Shown here: positions 42,636 to 52,060 of the stretch, piece by piece | Layout: every line of letters begins with the position of its first letter | Numbering within the stretch: the first letter of the stretch is position 1 | Source of the DNA: Pseudonocardia autotrophica | GTDB taxonomy: Bacteria; Actinomycetota; Actinomycetes; Mycobacteriales; Pseudonocardiaceae | Direction of reading: 5' to 3' | NCBI RefSeq assembly: GCF_000717175.1 | Contig: NZ_JNYD01000006.1 | Coordinates: 1 to 64,000, forward strand | DNA: 64,000 nucleotides | Translations under genes and position numbers: made by a program | Notes under the pieces: model-generated | Database searches by the model: none | Told to the model about the DNA's origin: nothing | Seen by the model: the letters and a program-made list of their open reading frames with translations, nothing else

Positions 42636-44087
42636 TCAGGCGATCTGACGGTCCGTGGGGTTGATCGGGCGCGGGAGGACCTCCCGCCCGGTCAGGAAGG
42701 CGTCGACCCCCGCGGCCGCGGAGCGGCCCTCGGAGATCGCCCACACGATCAGCGACTGGCCGCGGCCCATGTCGCCGGCGACGAACACGCCGTCGACACT
42801 GGACATGTAGTTCTGGTCCCGCGCGACGTTGCCGCGCTCGTCGAGCTCCACGCCCAGCTCGGAGAGCAGCTTGCCCTTCTCCGGGCCGACGAAGCCCATC
42901 GCCAGCAGGACCAGGTCCGCCGGGATCTCCTTCTCGGTGCCCTCGACGGGGTCGAAGCCCCGCTCGCCGCGGGTGACCTCGACCAGCCGCAGCGCCTTGA
43001 CCTTGCCGTGGCCGTCGTCGACGAACTCGGTGGTGTTGACCGAGAACAGCCGCTCGCCGCCCTCCTCGTGCGCCGAGGAGACCCGGTAGACCATCGGGTA
43101 GGTCGGCCAGGGCATGCCCTCGGTGCGGTGCTCCGGGGGCGTCGGCATGATCTCGAGCTGGGTGACCGACGCGGCCTTCTGCCGGTGCGAGGTGCCCAGG
43201 CAGTCGGCCCCGGTGTCACCGCCGCCGATGATCACGACGTGCTTGCCCTCGGCGGTGATCGGCGGGGCGTCGAGGTCGCCCTGCTGCACGTGGTTGGCCC
43301 ACGGCAGGAACTCCATCGCCTGGTAGATGCCCTCGAGCTCGCGGCCCTTGGCCGGGATGTCCCGCCACGCGGTGGCCCCGCCGGCGAGCACGACGGCGTC
43401 GTACTCCTCGCGGAGCTGCTCGGTGGTGACGTCGACGCCGACGTCGACCGAGGCGCGGAAGTGCGTGCCCTCGGCCTGCATCTGCTCGAGCCGCCGGTCG
43501 AGCCGGGACTTCTCCATCTTGAACTCGGGGATGCCGTAGCGGAGCAGCCCGCCGATCCGGTCCGCCCGCTCGAACACGACGACCTCGTGCCCGGCGCGGG
43601 TGAGCTGCTGCGCGGCGGCGAGCCCGGCCGGCCCGGAGCCGACGACGGCGACCTTCTTGCCCGTCTTGGTCTGCGCGACCTGCGGGGTCACCCAGCCCTC
43701 GTCCCAGGCGCGGTCGATGATCTCGACCTCGACCTGCTTGATGGTGACGGCGTCGTCGTTGATCGCGAGCACGCACGCCGCCTCGCACGGGGCGGGGCAC
43801 AGCGTCCCGGTGAACTCCGGGAAGTTGTTCGTGGCGTGCAGCCGCTCGATCGCCTCGCGCCAGTCCTTGCGGTAGACGAGGTCGTTCCACTCGGGGATGA
43901 GGTTCCCCAGCGGACAGCCCTGGTGACAGAACGGGATGCCGCAGTTCATGCAGCGGCCCGCCTGCTTCTCCAGCGTCGCGCGCGGAAAGTCCTCGTAGAC
44001 CTCGCGCCAGTCCATCAGCCGCAGGTCGACGGGCCGGCGCTTCGGCGTCTCGCGCGGAGTGGTCAGAAAGCCCTTCGGGTCACCCAT
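42636..44087 (-). CDS. gltD: glutamate synthase small (beta) subunit
   Basis: A 483-aa NADPH-oxidising subunit of GOGAT. It supplies electrons to the GltB FMN through FAD and Fe-S clusters. The N-terminal iron-sulfur cysteines are in [19 protein letters not shown] (Cys46, 49, 54, 58), with CPAPCEAAC further on. The FAD site is [17 protein letters not shown], the NADPH site [13 protein letters not shown], and the C-terminal signature [22 protein letters not shown] 44087 overlaps the gltB stop by 8 bases, so translation is coupled. A 13-residue upstream extension of the frame is ignored because MGDPKGFL is the family start. Confidence 0.96.
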   Translation of the reverse strand: MGDPKGFLTTPRETPKRRPVDLRLMDWREVYEDFPRATLEKQAGRCMNCGIPFCHQGCPLGNLIPEWNDLVYRKDWREAIERLHATNNFPEFTGTLCPAPCEAACVLAINDDAVTIKQVEVEIIDRAWDEGWVTPQVAQTKTGKKVAVVGSGPAGLAAAQQLTRAGHEVVVFERADRIGGLLRYGIPEFKMEKSRLDRRLEQMQAEGTHFRASVDVGVDVTTEQLREEYDAVVLAGGATAWRDIPAKGRELEGIYQAMEFLPWANHVQQGDLDAPPITAEGKHVVIIGGGDTGADCLGTSHRQKAASVTQLEIMPTPPEHRTEGMPWPTYPMVYRVSSAHEEGGERLFSVNTTEFVDDGHGKVKALRLVEVTRGERGFDPVEGTEKEIPADLVLLAMGFVGPEKGKLLSELGVELDERGNVARDQNYMSSVDGVFVAGDMGRGQSLIVWAISEGRSAAAGVDAFLTGREVLPRPINPTDRQIA

Positions 44088-47000
44088 GTGCGGCCTCCAT
44101 GATCGCCGCGTTGACGTCGCGGCCATCCTTCTCTGCCTGCTCGCGGGCCTGCAGGACCCGCTTGAAGTCCTTCGGCATGATCTTGCCGAAGCGCTCCACC
44201 GCCACGTCCCAGTCCTTGAGCAGGTCGCGGGCGACCGGGGAGTCGGTCTCCGCGTGGTGCTTCTCGACGTACGTCCGCAGGAACTCGCGGTCCGCGTCGT
44301 CGAGCGGGTCCATGTCGACCATCTCGGGGTTCACCCGCTTGGCCAGGGTGCGGTCACCCGCCTCGAGGTCGAGCACGTAGGCGATGCCGCCGGACATTCC
44401 GGCCGCGAAGTTGCGGCCCACCTTGCCGAGCACGACCACCTTGCCGCCGGTCATGTACTCGCAGCCGTGGTCGCCCACGCCCTCGACGACCGCCACGGCG
44501 CCGGAGTTCCGGACGCAGAAGCGCTCGCCGACGATGCCGCGGATGAACATCTCGCCCGACGTGGCCCCGTACAGGATCACGTTGCCCGCGATGATGTTCT
44601 CCTCGGCCGTGAACGGCGCCGACGGGTCGGGCCGCAGGATCAGCCGGCCGCCGGACAGGCCCTTGCCGAAGAAGTCGTTCGTGTCGCCGACCATCCGCAG
44701 CGTGATGCCCTTCGGCACGAAGGCGCCCAGCGACTGCCCGGCCGAGCCGGTCAGCGTGACGTCGATCGTGTCGTCCGGCAGGCCCTCGCGGCCCCACTGC
44801 TTCGTCAGCTCGTAGCCGAGCATGGTGCCGACGGTCCGGTTGACGTTGCGCACCGGCAGGTCCAGGCGGACCTTGTCGCCGCTCTTCAGCGCGCCCTCGG
44901 CCAGCTGGATCATCGTGTTGTCCAGCGCCTTCTCCAGGCCGTGGTCCTGCGCCTGGGTGCGGTGCCGGGAGGCGCCCTCGGGCAGCTCCGGCGCGTGGAA
45001 GATCGGCCGGAGGTCCAGGCCCCGGGTCTTCCAGTGGTGCAGCGCCGCGTCGGTGTCGAGCACCTCGGCGTGGCCCACGGCCTCCTCGAGGGTGCGGAAG
45101 CCCAGCGCCGCCAGGTGCTCGCGCACCTCCTCGGCCACGAACCGCATGAAGTTGACGACGTACTCGGGACGTCCGTCGAACTTCTCGCGCAACGCCGGGT
45201 TCTGCGTCGCGACGCCGACCGGGCAGGTGTCCAGGTGGCAGACGCGCATCATGATGCAGCCGCTGACCACCAGCGGGGCCGTGGCGAAGCCGAACTCCTC
45301 GGCGCCCAGCAGGGCGGCGATGACGACGTCCCGGCCGGTCTTCAGCTGGCCGTCCGTCTGCACGACGATCCGGTCCCGCAGGTTGTTGGCCAGCAGCGTC
45401 TGCTGGGTCTCGGCCAGGCCGAGCTCCCACGGGCCGCCCGCGTGCTTGATCGAGGACAGCGGCGAGGCGCCGGTGCCGCCGTCGTGGCCCGAGATGAGCA
45501 CGACGTCGGAGAAGGCCTTCGCCACGCCCGCCGCGACCGTGCCGACGCCGACCTGGCTGACCAGCTTCACGTGGATGCGGGCCCGCGGGTTGGCGTTCTT
45601 CAGGTCGTGGATGAGCTGCTTGATGTCCTCGATCGAGTAGATGTCGTGGTGCGGCGGCGGGGAGATCAGGCCGACGCCCGGCGTGGAGTACCGGGTCTCG
45701 GCGATCCAGGGGTAGACCTTGCCGCCGGGCAGCTGGCCGCCCTCACCGGGCTTGGCGCCCTGGCTGATCTTGATCTGGATGTCGTCCGCGTTGACCAGGT
45801 ACTCGCTGGTCACGCCGAACCGGCCGGACGCGACCTGCTTGATCGCGCTGCGCCGCGAGTCGCCGTTGGGGTCCGGGGTGAACCGCTCCGGGTCCTCGCC
45901 GCCCTCGCCGGTGTTCGACTTGCCGCCGAGGCGGTTCATCGCGATGGCCAGGGTCTCGTGCATCTCCTGGCTGATCGAGCCGTAGGAGATGGCGCCCGTG
46001 CCGAACCGCTTGACGATCGACTCGACCGGCTCGACCTCGTCGATCGGCACCGGCGGGCGCAGGCCCTCCTTGAAGGAGAACAGCCCGCGCAGCGTCATCA
46101 GCCGCTTCGCCTGGTCGTCGACCGCCTTCGTGTACTCCTTGAAGATCTCGTACCGGCCGGAGCGGGTCGAGTGCTGGAGCTTGAACACGGTCTGCGGGTT
46201 GAACAGGTGCAGCTCGCCCTCGCGCCGCCACTGGTACTCGCCGCCGACGACGAGCGCGCGGTGGCTGGCCCGGGTGCCGTCCGCCGGGAAGGCGCGCCGG
46301 TGGTGCTTGAGCGCCTCCTCGGCGAGCACGTCGAAGCCGACGCCGCCCAGCCGCGAGGTGGTGCCGGTGAAGCAGGTGTCGACGACCTCCTGCCCCAGCC
46401 CGACCGCCTCGAAGATCTGCGCGCCGGTGTACGAGGCGACGGTGGAGATGCCCATCTTGGACATCGTCTTGCGCACGCCCTTGCCCAGCGCCTTGACCAG
46501 GTTCTTCGCCGCCGTCTTGGCGTCGACGCCCGGGATGTCGCCCCGCTCGGCGAGGTCCTCGACGGTCGCCATCGCCATGTACGGGTTGACCGCGGACGCG
46601 CCGTAGCCGATCAGCAGCGCGATGTGGTGCACCTCGCGGGCGTCGCCGGACTCGACGACCAGGCCGACCTGCGTGCGGGTGCGCTCCCGGACCAGGTGGT
46701 GGTGCACCGCGCCGGTGAGCAGCAGCGACGGGATCGGCGCGTGCTGCGGGTCGACGCCGCGGCTGGACAGCACGATCAGCCGGGCGCCGTTCTGGATCGC
46801 CTCGGAGACCTCGCCGCGGATCTCCTGGAGCCGCCGCAGCAGGCCCTCGCCGCCCTCGGCCGCCTTGAAGACGCCCTTGACGGTGTAGGTCGCGAAGCCC
46901 GGGAGGTCGCCGTCGTCGTTGATGTGGACGATCTTGGCGAGATCGTCGTTGCCCAGCACGGGGAACGGCAGCACGATCCGCCGGCAGTTCGCCGGGCCGG

Positions 47001-48690
47001 CCTCGAGCAGGTTCTGCTCCGGGCCGAGCAGCGAGCGCAGCGAGGTCACGAGCTCCTCGCGGATCGCGTCCAGCGGCGGGTTCGTGATCTGCGCGAACAG
47101 CTGGATGAAGTAGTCGTAGATCTGCCGCGGCTTCTCGGACAGCAGCGCCAGCGGCGCGTCGTTGCCCATCGAGCCGATCGGCTCCGCGCCGGTCGCCGCC
47201 ATCGGCTTGAGGAGGACGCTGAGCTCCTCCTCGGTGTAGCCGAAGGACTGCTGGCGGTGGGTCAGCTCGGAGTGCGCGGGCACCTCGCGCTGCCGCTCGG
47301 GCAGGTCCTCGAGGGCGATGCGGCCGGCGTGCAGCCACTCGCCGTACGGCAGCGACGCGGCCAGCTCGCCCTTGATCTCCTCGTCGGCGACGATCTTGCC
47401 CGCCTCGGTGTCGACCAGGAACATGCGGCCCGGCTCCAGCCGGCCCTTGCGCACGACCTGCGCCGGGTCGACGTCGAGCACGCCGACCTCGGACGCCAGC
47501 ACGACCAGCCCGTCCTCGGTGACCCAGTAGCGGGCCGGGCGCAGGCCGTTGCGGTCGAGCACCGCGCCGATCTGCGTACCGTCGGTGAAGGCGACGAGCG
47601 CGGGCCCGTCCCACGGCTCCATCAGGTTCGAGTGGAACTCGTAGAAGGCGCGGCGCAGCGGGTCCATCTCGGCGTGGTTCTCCCACGCCTCGGGGATCAT
47701 CATCAGCACGGCGTGCGGCAGCGAGCGGCCCGACAGGTGCAGCAGCTCCAGCACCTCGTCGAAGGTCGCCGAGTCCGACGCGTCCGGCGTGACGATCGGG
47801 ACCAGCCGGTCCAGGTTGCCCGGCAGCACCGAGGACTCCAGCAGCGCCTCGCGCGCCTTCATCCAGTTGCGGTTGCCGCGCAGGGTGTTGATCTCGCCGT
47901 TGTGCGCGACGTACCGGTACGGGTGCGCCAGCGGCCACGCCGGGAAGGTGTTGGTGGAGAAGCGCGAGTGCACCACGGCCAGGGCGGTGGTGACGCGCGG
48001 GTCCGACAGGTCGGGGTAGAAGGCCTCGACCTGTGGCTCGGCGAGCATGCCCTTGTAGACCACGGTCCGCGGGGACAGGCTCGGGAAGTAGACGCCGGTC
48101 TCGTGCTCCACCCGCTTGCGCAGGCAGAAGGTGCGCCGCTCCAGCTCGATGCCGGTGGGCGGGGGCTTCACGATGCCCGTCTCGATACCGGCCACGAACA
48201 GCTGGCGGAAGCCGGGCATGGCGGCCAGCGAGGTGGGGCCGAGGTCGGCCTTCTCCGGGTCGGTCGGCAGCTCGCGCCAGCCGAGCACGCGGAGGTTCTC
48301 CTCGGCGGCCAGATCGTTGATCCGGGCGACGGCCTCGTCGGCCTTCGCCTCGTCACGCGGGAGGAACGCGATGCCGGTGGCGTACGCGCCCGCCTCGGGC
48401 AGGTCGAAGTCGACGACCTCCCGGTAGAAGGCGTCCGGGACCTGGATCAGGATGCCCGCGCCGTCGCCGGTGTTCTCCTCGGCGCCCCGGGCGCCGCGGT
48501 GTTCGAGCCGGAGCAGCGCGGTCAGCGCCTTCTCGACGATCGAGTGGTCGCGCCGGCCCTGCAGGTCGGCGACCATCGCGACGCCGCAGGCGTCGTGCTC
48601 GTGCTCGGGGGAGTAGAGCCCGCCGGGCACCGGCGCGCTCGTCACCGGAGTGGTCTCCGTGGCGCCGGGGCGGTTGCTGATCGCAGCCAA
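44080..48690 (-). CDS. gltB: glutamate synthase large (alpha) subunit
   Basis: A 1536-aa ferredoxin-like GOGAT alpha subunit that forms two glutamates from glutamine and 2-oxoglutarate. Cys35 in [14 protein letters not shown] is the N-terminal nucleophile of the glutaminase domain, so the first 34 residues are a propeptide. The central and FMN domains follow, with [10 protein letters not shown], then [14 protein letters not shown], then the 3Fe-4S cysteines in [15 protein letters not shown] (about residue 1145). The C-terminal GXGXG beta-helix runs from about 1270. I place the start at TTG 48690 because AGGAGGAG lies five bases before it; ATG 48729 is an alternative that would lengthen the propeptide by 13. 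Confidence 0.96.
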   Translation of the reverse strand: MAAISNRPGATETTPVTSAPVPGGLYSPEHEHDACGVAMVADLQGRRDHSIVEKALTALLRLEHRGARGAEENTGDGAGILIQVPDAFYREVVDFDLPEAGAYATGIAFLPRDEAKADEAVARINDLAAEENLRVLGWRELPTDPEKADLGPTSLAAMPGFRQLFVAGIETGIVKPPPTGIELERRTFCLRKRVEHETGVYFPSLSPRTVVYKGMLAEPQVEAFYPDLSDPRVTTALAVVHSRFSTNTFPAWPLAHPYRYVAHNGEINTLRGNRNWMKAREALLESSVLPGNLDRLVPIVTPDASDSATFDEVLELLHLSGRSLPHAVLMMIPEAWENHAEMDPLRRAFYEFHSNLMEPWDGPALVAFTDGTQIGAVLDRNGLRPARYWVTEDGLVVLASEVGVLDVDPAQVVRKGRLEPGRMFLVDTEAGKIVADEEIKGELAASLPYGEWLHAGRIALEDLPERQREVPAHSELTHRQQSFGYTEEELSVLLKPMAATGAEPIGSMGNDAPLALLSEKPRQIYDYFIQLFAQITNPPLDAIREELVTSLRSLLGPEQNLLEAGPANCRRIVLPFPVLGNDDLAKIVHINDDGDLPGFATYTVKGVFKAAEGGEGLLRRLQEIRGEVSEAIQNGARLIVLSSRGVDPQHAPIPSLLLTGAVHHHLVRERTRTQVGLVVESGDAREVHHIALLIGYGASAVNPYMAMATVEDLAERGDIPGVDAKTAAKNLVKALGKGVRKTMSKMGISTVASYTGAQIFEAVGLGQEVVDTCFTGTTSRLGGVGFDVLAEEALKHHRRAFPADGTRASHRALVVGGEYQWRREGELHLFNPQTVFKLQHSTRSGRYEIFKEYTKAVDDQAKRLMTLRGLFSFKEGLRPPVPIDEVEPVESIVKRFGTGAISYGSISQEMHETLAIAMNRLGGKSNTGEGGEDPERFTPDPNGDSRRSAIKQVASGRFGVTSEYLVNADDIQIKISQGAKPGEGGQLPGGKVYPWIAETRYSTPGVGLISPPPHHDIYSIEDIKQLIHDLKNANPRARIHVKLVSQVGVGTVAAGVAKAFSDVVLISGHDGGTGASPLSSIKHAGGPWELGLAETQQTLLANNLRDRIVVQTDGQLKTGRDVVIAALLGAEEFGFATAPLVVSGCIMMRVCHLDTCPVGVATQNPALREKFDGRPEYVVNFMRFVAEEVREHLAALGFRTLEEAVGHAEVLDTDAALHHWKTRGLDLRPIFHAPELPEGASRHRTQAQDHGLEKALDNTMIQLAEGALKSGDKVRLDLPVRNVNRTVGTMLGYELTKQWGREGLPDDTIDVTLTGSAGQSLGAFVPKGITLRMVGDTNDFFGKGLSGGRLILRPDPSAPFTAEENIIAGNVILYGATSGEMFIRGIVGERFCVRNSGAVAVVEGVGDHGCEYMTGGKVVVLGKVGRNFAAGMSGGIAYVLDLEAGDRTLAKRVNPEMVDMDPLDDADREFLRTYVEKHHAETDSPVARDLLKDWDVAVERFGKIMPKDFKRVLQAREQAEKDGRDVNAAIMEAAHG

Positions 48691-49216
48691 CAGCTCCTCC
48701 TGTCGTCTCGGTGCACCCCGACTTCGCATCGGGACGACGTGTGGGTGGTTCCACAAGGGGGTCCAGAATACAGCGATGCTCCGACGGAACGCTGACGCTG
48801 GTCCGTTCGGGTGCACCGTCCGGACTGCGCCTCAGTCGTCTCCTGCTGGTGTTCGGACGCACGTGTCTCGGCCGGTGCCCGACTTCGGGCCCGGCCGGCG
48901 GCTTGCACTTGGGGACCGCACGCGGCGTCGGATGCGGTCTCTCCGGGGAAAGAGTGACACGCCGACGCGTTGATACGCCAGATGTAGCGGGCCGAACCGC
49001 TGTGACCTGCGTCGGAGCGACCTCCGACGGGCGGGGCGGACGACCGGCGGACGATCGGGGCCTGCCCGTCCGGGCAGGTCACGGCCCTCCGCCCCGCCCG
49101 GATCGGCGGGCGGGCGGCCACACTGGGGTGATGCAGTGCACGCCTCACCCGGTCCGCCTTCCCGGCGTGACCGGGGTGACACCTGAACGGGGGCTCGACC
49201 TGCCGGTGGGCGGACG
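48691..49216. other. 526-base divergent region without a gene
   Basis: This is the gap between gltB (start 48690, minus) and the FhuF-like gene (start 49217, plus). Frames crossing it have no family resemblance and unfavourable codon use. It contains a likely gltB -10, a perfect hairpin CCTGCCC-GTCC-GGGCAGG at 49061-49078, and a G/C-only palindrome-like stretch at about 49088-49115. A regulatory leader for gltBD is likely to lie here. Confidence 0.6.
48765..48770 (-). promoter_or_regulatory. putative -10 box of gltBD (TATTCT)
   Basis: TATTCT on the minus strand is unusually AT-rich for this region. It would start transcription near 48758 and give a leader of about 68 bases to TTG 48690. No good -35 is visible, so activation may be needed. 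Confidence 0.5.
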
Positions 49217-49939
49217 GTGACGGCCCCGGTGCGCACCGTGCTCGCCGACGTCGCGCGGGCCGGCCCCTTCTTCTCCGTGTCCACCGACCCCGCCGAGTCG
49301 GCCGACCCGACGTGGCGGCCCCTCCGGGAGCTGGTCACGACACCCGGTGCGCTGGGGGAGCGGATCGCGCACGTCCGCCGGGTGCTGTCCGAGCAGGCCG
49401 GAGGCACCGTGGAGGAGCGGGTGGCCGCGTCGATCGCGCTGCAGGGCCTGGCCGCCCGGCTGGTGTCCGCGCCGCTCGCGGCCGTCGCGCTGCACGGCGT
49501 CCTGCCCGACCTCGGCCGCGACGCCCTGCACTGGCGGGTCTCCCGCACCGGGCCCTGGCCGTTGTGGACGGACCCGGACCGCCCGGCCCGGGACCCCGGT
49601 GAGCTGCCGGCCCTCGTGGCGGAGGAGATCGCGGAGCCGCTGGTCGAGGTCGTGCGGGCGCTGGTGCCGGTGTCGCCGAGGGTGCTGTGGGGCAACGTCG
49701 CGTCGTCCGTCGCGGGCGCGAAGCGCGTGCTCGGCACGGAGCGGCCGGAGGCGGCGATCCGCGCCGCCGAGCTCGCGGCCGCGGTCCTCGACCACCCGCT
49801 GCTCGCCGGGACGGGGGAGCGGCGCCCGCCCGGGCCGCCCGACCGCGGCTGGACCTTCCGCCGTCGCTCCTGCTGCCTCTACTACCGGCTGCCGGGCGGC
49901 GGCACCTGCGGGGACTGCTTGCTCTCCCGCTCCGCCTGA
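49217..49939 (+). CDS. FhuF-like (2Fe-2S)-binding protein
   Basis: A 240-aa protein. Its C-terminus RRRSCCLYYRLPGGGTCGDC carries the CCx10CxxC pattern (Cys219, 220, 231, 234) that binds the [2Fe-2S] cluster in FhuF-type ferric-siderophore reductases. The preceding 200 residues are a helical, Ala/Leu/Arg-rich domain with the central RVLWGNVASSVAGAKRVL, also family-typical. Iron release from a siderophore in the cytoplasm is the likely role, but no siderophore genes are near. GTG 49217 starts it. Its last 19 codons overlap the convergent Asp23 gene on the other strand. Confidence 0.88.
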   Translation: MTAPVRTVLADVARAGPFFSVSTDPAESADPTWRPLRELVTTPGALGERIAHVRRVLSEQAGGTVEERVAASIALQGLAARLVSAPLAAVALHGVLPDLGRDALHWRVSRTGPWPLWTDPDRPARDPGELPALVAEEIAEPLVEVVRALVPVSPRVLWGNVASSVAGAKRVLGTERPEAAIRAAELAAAVLDHPLLAGTGERRPPGPPDRGWTFRRRSCCLYYRLPGGGTCGDCLLSRSA

Positions 49940-50301
49940 GGGACGTCGAGGAGGACGTCGGCGACCGTCACCCTGACGACGGCGTCGAGACCGGTCTCGG
50001 CGCGCACCCGCGCCGCGACCGCCCGCTGCACCGCGGCGGAGAGGTCGCGGGCGTTGTGCCCGAGGGTGGTGACGAGGGTCAGCGCGATCTCCGCGCGGCC
50101 GTCCTGCACCGCGGCCGACGCCCCGGCCGCCGACAACGCGTCGCCGGCCGACCGGTCGCCCAGCAGCGAGCCGGCCAGCCCGAGCAGCGTCTGGGCCAGG
50201 TCCGGCCGGAGCGCGACCACGCCCGGCACCTCCCGGGCGGTGGCCGCCGCGATCCGGGCGACGACGGCGTCGCCCACCGTCAGCCGCACCGGCGGGGTCA
50301 C
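49882..50301 (-). CDS. Asp23/Gls24-family envelope stress protein
   Basis: A 139-aa protein with an Asp23 domain: LTVGDAVVARIAAATAREVPGVVAL, then AEIALTLVTTLGHNARDLSAAVQRAVAARVRAETGLDAVVRVTVADVLLD. Asp23 proteins line the inner membrane face in Gram-positive bacteria and respond to alkaline or wall stress. The last 17 residues (QAERESKQSPQVPPPGSR region) are hydrophilic and encoded opposite the FhuF cysteine motif. GTG 50301 overlaps the stop of the upstream zinc-finger/Asp23 gene (GTGA). Confidence 0.86.
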   Translation of the reverse strand: MTPPVRLTVGDAVVARIAAATAREVPGVVALRPDLAQTLLGLAGSLLGDRSAGDALSAAGASAAVQDGRAEIALTLVTTLGHNARDLSAAVQRAVAARVRAETGLDAVVRVTVADVLLDVPQAERESKQSPQVPPPGSR

Positions 50302-50981
50302 GGCTCGTCCCACAGGTCGACCACCGCGATGTCCACGCTGCGCACCGGCACCCCCAGGGCCTGCTCGCCCGCCGCCACGACCATCTGCCGCACCCGCGCC
50401 GTGACCGACGCGAGGTCGACGCCGAACCGGGCCGTCACGGTGATCGCGACGGTCACGCCGAACGGGTCCGCCCCGCCCCCGTTCGTCGCCGCCCCGTCCC
50501 CCGCCGCGCCGTTCGTCCCGGTGCGACCGGACCCCGACCCGACGGGCTCGATCCGGCAGCTGCGGGCCCGCATCCCGTCCATCCCGTCGACGACGTGCCG
50601 CAGCACCCGGGCCGCGGCGGCCCGGCTCAGCCGCGCGGGGCCCGCGGGGGAGTCGAGCGCCAGCAGGTCCTGCGGGCGGAGCTCGGCGGTGACGGTGTCG
50701 ATCACCGCCTGCATCACGCCGTCGAGCACCGAGGGCGGCGGCACCGGCCGCTCCGCCGCCATCCGGTGGACCACGCCGTCGAGCCCGAGGGCGTCGGCGG
50801 CCGCGGCCCGGCAGTGCGGGCAGTCCCGCTCGTGCGCGTCGAGGGTGCCCTCGACCGCGTGGTCCCAGACGTCGGCGGCGTCGCGGCCGCAGGCCAGCGG
50901 CTCGATCCGCTCGTCCGCCGGTCCGGCGGCCCCGAGCGTCTCGCCGGCCGGGCCGCCGGGGACGGTCCTGCCTACCTCCAC
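50298..50981 (-). CDS. zinc-finger (anti-sigma-like) and Asp23 fusion protein
   Basis: A 227-aa protein in two parts. Residues 25-60 (IEPLACGRDAADVWDHAVEG...HERDCPHC) have the HxxxCxxC element of zinc-containing anti-sigma factors (His50, Cys54, Cys57, with Cys31 and His41 nearby). Residues about 70-135 are helical. Residues about 150-227 form an Asp23-like beta-alpha unit (GVTVAITVTARFGVDLASVTARVRQMVVAAGEQALG) after a Gly/Asn/Ala linker. GTG 50981 lies inside the 3' end of the sigma factor gene (9-base overlap), the standard position of an anti-sigma gene. I infer that it binds the adjacent sigma factor, with Asp23 as a sensor or envelope anchor. Confidence 0.8.
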   Translation of the reverse strand: MEVGRTVPGGPAGETLGAAGPADERIEPLACGRDAADVWDHAVEGTLDAHERDCPHCRAAAADALGLDGVVHRMAAERPVPPPSVLDGVMQAVIDTVTAELRPQDLLALDSPAGPARLSRAAAARVLRHVVDGMDGMRARSCRIEPVGSGSGRTGTNGAAGDGAATNGGGADPFGVTVAITVTARFGVDLASVTARVRQMVVAAGEQALGVPVRSVDIAVVDLWDEP

Positions 50982-51625
50982 GACCGCATCACCTCCGCCA
51001 GCCCGCGGCGGGCGCGGTGGATCCGCCCGCGGACCGCGGTCTCCGACGCGCCGGTGATCTCCGCGATCTCGGCGTAGCCCAGGCCCTCCAGCTCGCGCAG
51101 CACGAAGCAGGCCCGCTGCTCGTCCGGCAACGTGCGCAGCGCCGCCCGCAGCGCCGCGAGCCCGGCGTCGACCTCGGCGGCGTGCTCGGGCGCGCCGGCC
51201 TCCGGCGCGGCCAGCCGCTCCGGGGCCACCTCGGCCACCTGCTCCACCGACACCGTCGCCCGCCGGCGGCGCAGCAGGTCGAGGCACCGGTTCGTCACGA
51301 TCCGGTACGCCCAGGTGGTGAAGGCCGAGTCGCCGCGGAAGCGGTCGAGCCGGCGCCAGGCGTCGAGCAGGGACTCCTGCAGCGCGTCCTCGGCGTCGGC
51401 GGCGTTCCCGACCAGGCGCAGCGCCAGCCGGTACAGCGCGGCCTGGTGCCGCTGCGCGAGTGCGGAGAAGGCGCGGACGTCGCCCTCGCGGGCCCGGACG
51501 ACGAGCGTGGTGTCGTCGAGCTCGCGCTCGGCGGGGGTGGGCTCGGGCTCCCGGGGCACGGCCGGGACCCGGGGCGGCGGGCACACGTCCTCCCGCGCCC
51601 CCCTCGTCCGCATCGCCTGCACCAC
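50972..51625 (-). CDS. ECF-family RNA polymerase sigma factor
   Basis: A 217-aa sigma-70 family protein with only regions 2 and 4. Region 2 is DVRAFSALAQRHQAALYRLALRLVGNAADAEDALQESLLDAWRRLDRFRGDSAFTTWAYRIVTNRCLDLLRR; region 4 is ALRTLPDEQRACFVLRELEGLGYAEIAEITGASETAVRGRIHRARRGL. A 38-residue N-terminal extension rich in Pro and Glu precedes region 2. The start is GTG 51625 or ATG 51613. The next gene, overlapping its stop, is the zinc-finger/Asp23 protein, which makes a sigma/anti-sigma pair likely. Confidence 0.93.
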   Translation of the reverse strand: MVQAMRTRGAREDVCPPPRVPAVPREPEPTPAERELDDTTLVVRAREGDVRAFSALAQRHQAALYRLALRLVGNAADAEDALQESLLDAWRRLDRFRGDSAFTTWAYRIVTNRCLDLLRRRRATVSVEQVAEVAPERLAAPEAGAPEHAAEVDAGLAALRAALRTLPDEQRACFVLRELEGLGYAEIAEITGASETAVRGRIHRARRGLAEVMRSWR

Positions 51626-51660
51626 GGTCCCGTCCGACAGCCGTTCCCCCGACGACGCCG

Positions 51661-51692
51661 ACAGTATGACCTCTCGTGACGCCGGTCACGAG
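51661..51692 (-). promoter_or_regulatory. sigma-gene promoter: -10 TACTGT with a perfect palindrome across the -35
   Basis: TACTGT on the minus strand occupies 51661-51666. Upstream of it, CTCGTGAC-GCCG-GTCACGAG (51673-51692) is a perfect inverted repeat covering where the -35 should be. A repressor bound there would block the promoter; alternatively the CGTGAC within it is the -35 read by the sigma factor itself. Confidence 0.6.
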
Positions 51693-51798
51693 GGTCGTGT
51701 GTCGGGCGGGGGCCGGGGGTAACCGCTCCGCGAGCCCGACGCTAGCGGCCGGACGGACCGGCCGCGCGGCGGGCGCACGAGTCCGGGAGGTTCACCAG

Positions 51799-51972
51799 AT
51801 GAGCATGAAGGACAAGCTGGACAACAAGACCCAGGAGCTGTCGGGCAAGGCCAAGGAGGCCACCGGCCGCGCCACGGACGACGAGCGCCTCGAGGCCGAG
51901 GGCCGCACCGACCAGATGGGTGCCGACCTCAAGCAGGCCGGCGAGAAGGTCAAGGACGTCTTCAGGCGCTGA
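51799..51972 (+). CDS. CsbD-family stress-response protein
   Basis: A 57-aa hydrophilic protein, MSMKDKLDNKTQELSGKAKEATGRATDDERLEAEGRTDQMGADLKQ..., the full CsbD pattern of a helical, Lys/Glu-rich, probably unfolded or late-embryogenesis-like stress protein. In Bacillus csbD belongs to the general stress regulon. GGGAGG lies ten bases before ATG 51799. It is divergent from the ECF sigma gene, and thus a possible regulon member. Confidence 0.92.
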   Translation: MSMKDKLDNKTQELSGKAKEATGRATDDERLEAEGRTDQMGADLKQAGEKVKDVFRR

Positions 51973-51991
51973 CCACTTCAGGCGCTGACCC
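51960..51991 (+). repeat. 15-bp direct repeat duplicating the csbD stop region
   Basis: CTTCAGGCGCTGACC occurs at 51960-51974 (the last codons and stop of csbD) and again at 51977-51991, 17 bases apart. It is a small local duplication. Confidence 0.8.
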
Positions 51992-51997
51992 ACCCGC

Positions 51998-52035
51998 CGA
52001 CGGCGGCGTCCCGGGCTTCCGGGGCGCCGCCGTCG
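51998..52035 (+). terminator. 16-bp-stem hairpin after csbD
   Basis: The outer arms CGACGGCGGCG (51998-52008) and CGCCGCCGTCG (52025-52035) are exact complements. An inner stem CCCGG/CCGGG with loop GCTT continues it. It is one of the strongest structures in the window, followed by the promoter of the next gene. Confidence 0.8.
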
Positions 52036-52060
52036 CGCGTGCGGCGCTAGCGTGGCCGGC

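Noticed and set aside
44059..48795. Plus-strand open frame of 1578 codons opposite gltB
   Set aside because: Same cause as above; the composition is that of an antisense frame and gltB is complete on the other strand.
48642..49148. Open frames in the gltB upstream region as a possible gene
   Set aside because: They overlap the gltB start, have antisense-type composition and no ribosome site; the region is better explained as regulatory.
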